A stretch of 8,692 bases of DNA, from contig JAKSVJ010000037.1 of assembly GCA_024408015.1 (NCBI GenBank), positions 1 to 8,692 of the forward strand, in the 5' to 3' direction. The translations under genes and the position numbers were made by a program. Shown one piece after another: positions 6,190 to 8,692 of this stretch (position 1 is the first letter of the stretch; the number at the start of each line of letters is the position of its first letter). This DNA is from Clostridia bacterium. GTDB lineage: Bacteria; Bacillota; Clostridia; Oscillospirales; CAG-272. The notes beneath the pieces are model-generated. The model searched no databases. It had not been told where the DNA came from and was given only the letters and a program-made list of their open reading frames with translations.

Positions 6190-7167
6190 ATGGAAAAATT
6201 TCGTTGGTGTTTTATTGGAGCAGGCAAGTTAGGCGGTATTGTGGCTAAGTTGCTTGTTGAAAGCGGTAGACATGAGATTGCATCATGTTATACTAGGGAT
6301 TTTGAAAAGGCCAAAGCATTTTGTAGTACTTATGGTGGAAATGCATATGACAACCCAATAGATGCAGTAAATGACCCTAATGTTGATGCTGTATACATTG
6401 TCACAACACATAACGTGCATTTGAAGTATGCGAAAATTGCAATAGATAATAATAAACCGGTGTTTGTGGAAAAAGCATTCACAATGAACGCAAAAGAAGC
6501 AGATGAACTTGTTGCTTATGCAAAGGAAAAAGATGTGTTCATTGCTGAAGCTATGTGGACGTGGTTTTCTTCTCCTGCCAATAAGGTATTGGAATGGGTT
6601 AATGATGGAAAGGTTGGCAAAGTAAAAAAAGCTAAGTTTAGTTTTAGCATGAAGTCAATTAATTATGCACCAAGAGTGTCTGATCCAAGACGCGGTGGAG
6701 GAGCATTGCTTGATATTACAGTGTATCCAATCACATATGCATATCGTTTGTTTGGATATCCAACCAAGATTGAAAGTTCAGCTAAATTTCAAAATAGTGT
6801 AGATGTATCCGATGTTGTTAAGTTTGAATTTGAAAATGGTATTAAAGTTGACATCGTTTCATCAATTGTGGATTTAAAAGGCGAGAAGTTCACAATTTAT
6901 GGAGAAAAAGGTATTATTACAGCTCCGTTCTATCATTGGTATAATAGTGTTACATATAAGAAGAACATATTCAAAAAGGAAGTATATCGAGGCGGCGAGG
7001 CCAATGGCATCTCTTATGTTGACGAATTTGATAGTGTAGCTCAAGATATTCGCGATGGTCTTAAAGAGAGTAGAATGGTTCCAATAAAAGCAACATTAGA
7101 TATAATGAAAATAATGGATGAAATTGCAAGTCAAATTGGCCTTGTGTATAAAGATCTTGAAAGTTAA
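6190..7167 (+). CDS. Gfo/Idh/MocA-family NAD(P)-dependent oxidoreductase
   Basis: Members oxidise or reduce sugars, inositols or sugar-derived aldehydes using NAD(P). The 325-residue protein has a Rossmann fold with FIGAGKLG (8-15) as the dinucleotide loop and the helix-strand pattern continuing through NVDAVYIVTTHNVHLKYA. The family's EKP block is VEKAF (93-97), with Glu94 and Lys95 as the conserved pair. The C-terminal substrate domain carries RRGGGALLDITVYPITYAYRLFG (168-189). Asp175 and Tyr179 sit where the family has the conserved Asp and His/Tyr of the active site. This GGGALLDIGVYP form resembles the dihydrodiol-dehydrogenase-like branch. No signal peptide is seen. AGGAG lies 9 bases before the ATG. 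It stands between the tRNA terminator and a convergent lyase gene, so it is monocistronic. Its location suggests it acts on products of the neighbouring polysaccharide enzymes, but the substrate is not readable. Confidence 0.9.
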   Translation: MEKFRWCFIGAGKLGGIVAKLLVESGRHEIASCYTRDFEKAKAFCSTYGGNAYDNPIDAVNDPNVDAVYIVTTHNVHLKYAKIAIDNNKPVFVEKAFTMNAKEADELVAYAKEKDVFIAEAMWTWFSSPANKVLEWVNDGKVGKVKKAKFSFSMKSINYAPRVSDPRRGGGALLDITVYPITYAYRLFGYPTKIESSAKFQNSVDVSDVVKFEFENGIKVDIVSSIVDLKGEKFTIYGEKGIITAPFYHWYNSVTYKKNIFKKEVYRGGEANGISYVDEFDSVAQDIRDGLKESRMVPIKATLDIMKIMDEIASQIGLVYKDLES

Positions 7168-7202
7168 AAAAGTGGCTATGTGAAGTATTTTCACATAGCC
7201 AT
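7166..7202. terminator. Strong hairpin between the convergent oxidoreductase and lyase genes
   Basis: TGGCTATGTGAA (7173-7184) pairs perfectly with TTCACATAGCCA (7190-7201), a 12-bp stem with a five-base loop. For the minus strand the hairpin is followed by a run of six U (complement of 7166-7171), a proper terminator for the lyase gene. For the plus strand the following TGTTCTTTAT is only moderately T-rich, so termination there is weaker. Confidence 0.85.
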
Positions 7203-7207
7203 GTTCT

Positions 7208-8692
7208 TTATATTATCTCAAAATTTACTTTGAATTTAGCATTGTTTCCACATTGTCTCAACATGATAGTGTTTCTAACACTATCTGACGGATTTGATGG
7301 TGTTTTCATTGTATAGATTTCTGTATTATCGTCGACCGGAATAGTAACCACGAGGTTTTTACCATTGTAATTGTATTTTGCAACGAATGAACCAACACAA
7401 TTCATTTTTTTGATACATTTGAGATGCTGATAAGCTCGTCCACCATTTAATGATTCGACAGTGTCACCATCACAGTTGAATGACTCATCACCAAAACTGT
7501 GGAAGAACCAATCATATACATGCGAACTATCGCTCTCAAAACAGGTAACATCATCGACACTATTTTCATTAGGGGTTAGCGTTCTTGTTACGCTTTTAAT
7601 GCCATCCCATTCATTTTCTCCAATTATTCCAATTATGCTCCCGTTTTTCATTTCAACATGTGAATGAATTATGTCAACTCTTGGCCAAGGCTGTGTTCCA
7701 TCAACGCATACATCGTTGTGCGCAGGTGGGTCTTTGTACCAAGAATTCATTAGTGGGTGAGAATATGCCGGTGTTCCTAGATCATCTGAAAATGGTGGCA
7801 ACATGATTGACATATAGTCTCTGTGCATGTGTGTGGAGCATACAACTCCACTTTTGAGAATCATGTGGAACGGTTTGGTTATGAATCCAAAATTTGTACT
7901 TGGATAAATAAACATATCGTCATGTTTTATTTCATGATAAGTGTCAACTTCGTCATCTATATAGTCGTATAACAGGTCACCAGAGCCATAACCCAGCTTT
8001 TCTGTTTGCCTTGCTTTTTTAACATCATGGACAAGATTTTCATTATCAAAAAGTCTTAGTACGGAATTTTCCATCCAATAGTTGCTCTCGATTTTAACCG
8101 GATACCATCCGTCATTCATTGCTTGAAGTGTTTCACCATCATGAGAGAATGCAAGAGGAGAAGTGAATAATTTCTCCATAATTTCAAACATTTTGTCATC
8201 AGTATTGATTGTTGCATACATTGGCATGAATTGAGTTAAAGATTGAGCGACATAGTAATGGTATGTTAGGGAGCATTCTCTCCAAACACCATCTGCCGTG
8301 AAGCCTTGGCGAACTTGTTCTCGAATGCCATATTTACTATTTACGGCTTTATCTATTAATTCTTGGTCATTAAAGCATACACCGATTCCTCCCACGCAAC
8401 ACATAATCCACAATGAAATATTATGAATACTGTTTGCCTGTGGATACAAAATGTCAGCCATTGGTCTAAACAACTTAGTATACCAATAATTCAATCTTTC
8501 TTCTGGGATGTATTGTTTACAAGCAAGTATGGTTCTAACAAGAGCTAATCCCCACACAGCTTCATCTAGAGATTGACCGCCAACTCTTGCTTTTCCAACC
8601 CAGTCACCGTGTAGCTCAAATTTGTCATAATTATCGGCATAGAAATTCAGGTAATCGTAGAAGTATTTTGTTGATTTTTCATCACCAAGAAT
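7208..8692 (-). CDS. Heparinase II/III-family polysaccharide lyase, N-terminus outside window
   Basis: The frame is open to the right edge, so only the C-terminal 494 residues are visible. A GTG at 8557 is internal, because coding continues upstream with YDYLNFYADNYDKFELHGDW and GGQSLDEAVWGLALVRT. Family enzymes break uronic-acid-containing polysaccharides by beta-elimination. In visible-residue numbering, the helical toroid shows NSIHNISLW (87-95) and ADGVWRECSLTYHYY (133-147), matching the Asn/His and Glu-Ser-Tyr blocks of the family. The beta-sandwich domain has STHMHRDYMSIMLPPFSDDLGTPAY (286-310) and MNSWYKDPPAHNDVCVDG (315-332), corresponding to the usual HxHxD...GTPxY...WYxxTxAHNTVxVDG pattern. 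The layout recalls oligo-uronide lyases (PL15/PL17/PL21-like), but the exact family is uncertain. AHND replaces the more usual SHNT/AHNT. Whether it is secreted cannot be judged without the N-terminus. It ends at the 7173-7201 hairpin. Confidence 0.85.
   Translation of the reverse strand: MLGDEKSTKYFYDYLNFYADNYDKFELHGDWVGKARVGGQSLDEAVWGLALVRTILACKQYIPEERLNYWYTKLFRPMADILYPQANSIHNISLWIMCCVGGIGVCFNDQELIDKAVNSKYGIREQVRQGFTADGVWRECSLTYHYYVAQSLTQFMPMYATINTDDKMFEIMEKLFTSPLAFSHDGETLQAMNDGWYPVKIESNYWMENSVLRLFDNENLVHDVKKARQTEKLGYGSGDLLYDYIDDEVDTYHEIKHDDMFIYPSTNFGFITKPFHMILKSGVVCSTHMHRDYMSIMLPPFSDDLGTPAYSHPLMNSWYKDPPAHNDVCVDGTQPWPRVDIIHSHVEMKNGSIIGIIGENEWDGIKSVTRTLTPNENSVDDVTCFESDSSHVYDWFFHSFGDESFNCDGDTVESLNGGRAYQHLKCIKKMNCVGSFVAKYNYNGKNLVVTIPVDDNTEIYTMKTPSNPSDSVRNTIMLRQCGNNAKFKVNFEII

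Noticed and set aside
8555..8557. GTG as start of the heparinase-like protein
   Set aside because: The same frame is open for 45 more codons to the window edge and encodes family-like sequence (GGQSLDEAVWGLALVRT), so the true start lies outside.
1..8692. CRISPR arrays, insertion sequences, riboswitches
   Set aside because: I saw no regularly spaced repeats, transposase, terminal inverted repeats or recognisable riboswitch core on either strand. Leaders are all short, roughly 20-30 bases where a promoter could be placed.

Overview
The window looks like the chromosome of a low-GC, Gram-positive-type anaerobe (Bacillota, Clostridia-like, probably gut or rumen). The basis is AT-rich coding sequence throughout, strong purine-rich Shine-Dalgarno sites, sigma-A-like promoters with TG-extended -10 boxes, a tRNA gene with an encoded CCA end, and proteins typical of that group (C69 dipeptidase, clostridial-type GH3 beta-glucosidase, heparinase II/III-like protein). 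This is inference from sequence character; there is no phylogenetic marker beyond one tRNA.

Layout. Positions 1-137 are about 73% GC and strongly G-biased, unlike everything else. Next to them is the damaged 3' end of a minus-strand GH3 glycoside hydrolase gene (185-1960), whose C-terminal coding sequence can still be read piecewise in other frames down to about 148. It is preceded by and translationally coupled (TAATG) to msrA (1960-2463, minus), and the end of msrA contains a 16-A homopolymer. Back-to-back promoters around a perfect 12-bp palindrome separate msrA from a divergent C69 dipeptidase gene (2580-4043, plus). That gene ends at a bidirectional terminator shared with a convergent minus-strand gene (4082-5797).

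The 4082-5797 gene encodes a 571-residue protein that I read as an uncharacterised alpha/alpha-toroid carbohydrate-active protein. A tRNA-Ser(CGA) gene with its own promoter and terminator follows (5988-6077, plus). Then come a Gfo/Idh/MocA-family oxidoreductase (6190-7167, plus) and, convergent with it across a 12-bp-stem hairpin, a heparinase II/III-like polysaccharide lyase (7208 to the right edge, minus, N-terminus outside the window).

How the genes may work together. The GH3 glycosidase, the two toroid proteins and the sugar-type oxidoreductase suggest a neighbourhood for breaking down oligosaccharides, perhaps uronic-acid-containing ones, with the products handled in the cytoplasm. No signal peptide is visible on any protein whose N-terminus is present. 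Each gene or pair has its own promoter or terminator, so this is a cluster of short transcription units and not one operon. The dipeptidase and MsrA are housekeeping or stress functions. The most interesting items are the unassigned toroid protein, which shares motif spacing with the heparinase-like neighbour, and the symmetric divergent control region at 2490-2554.
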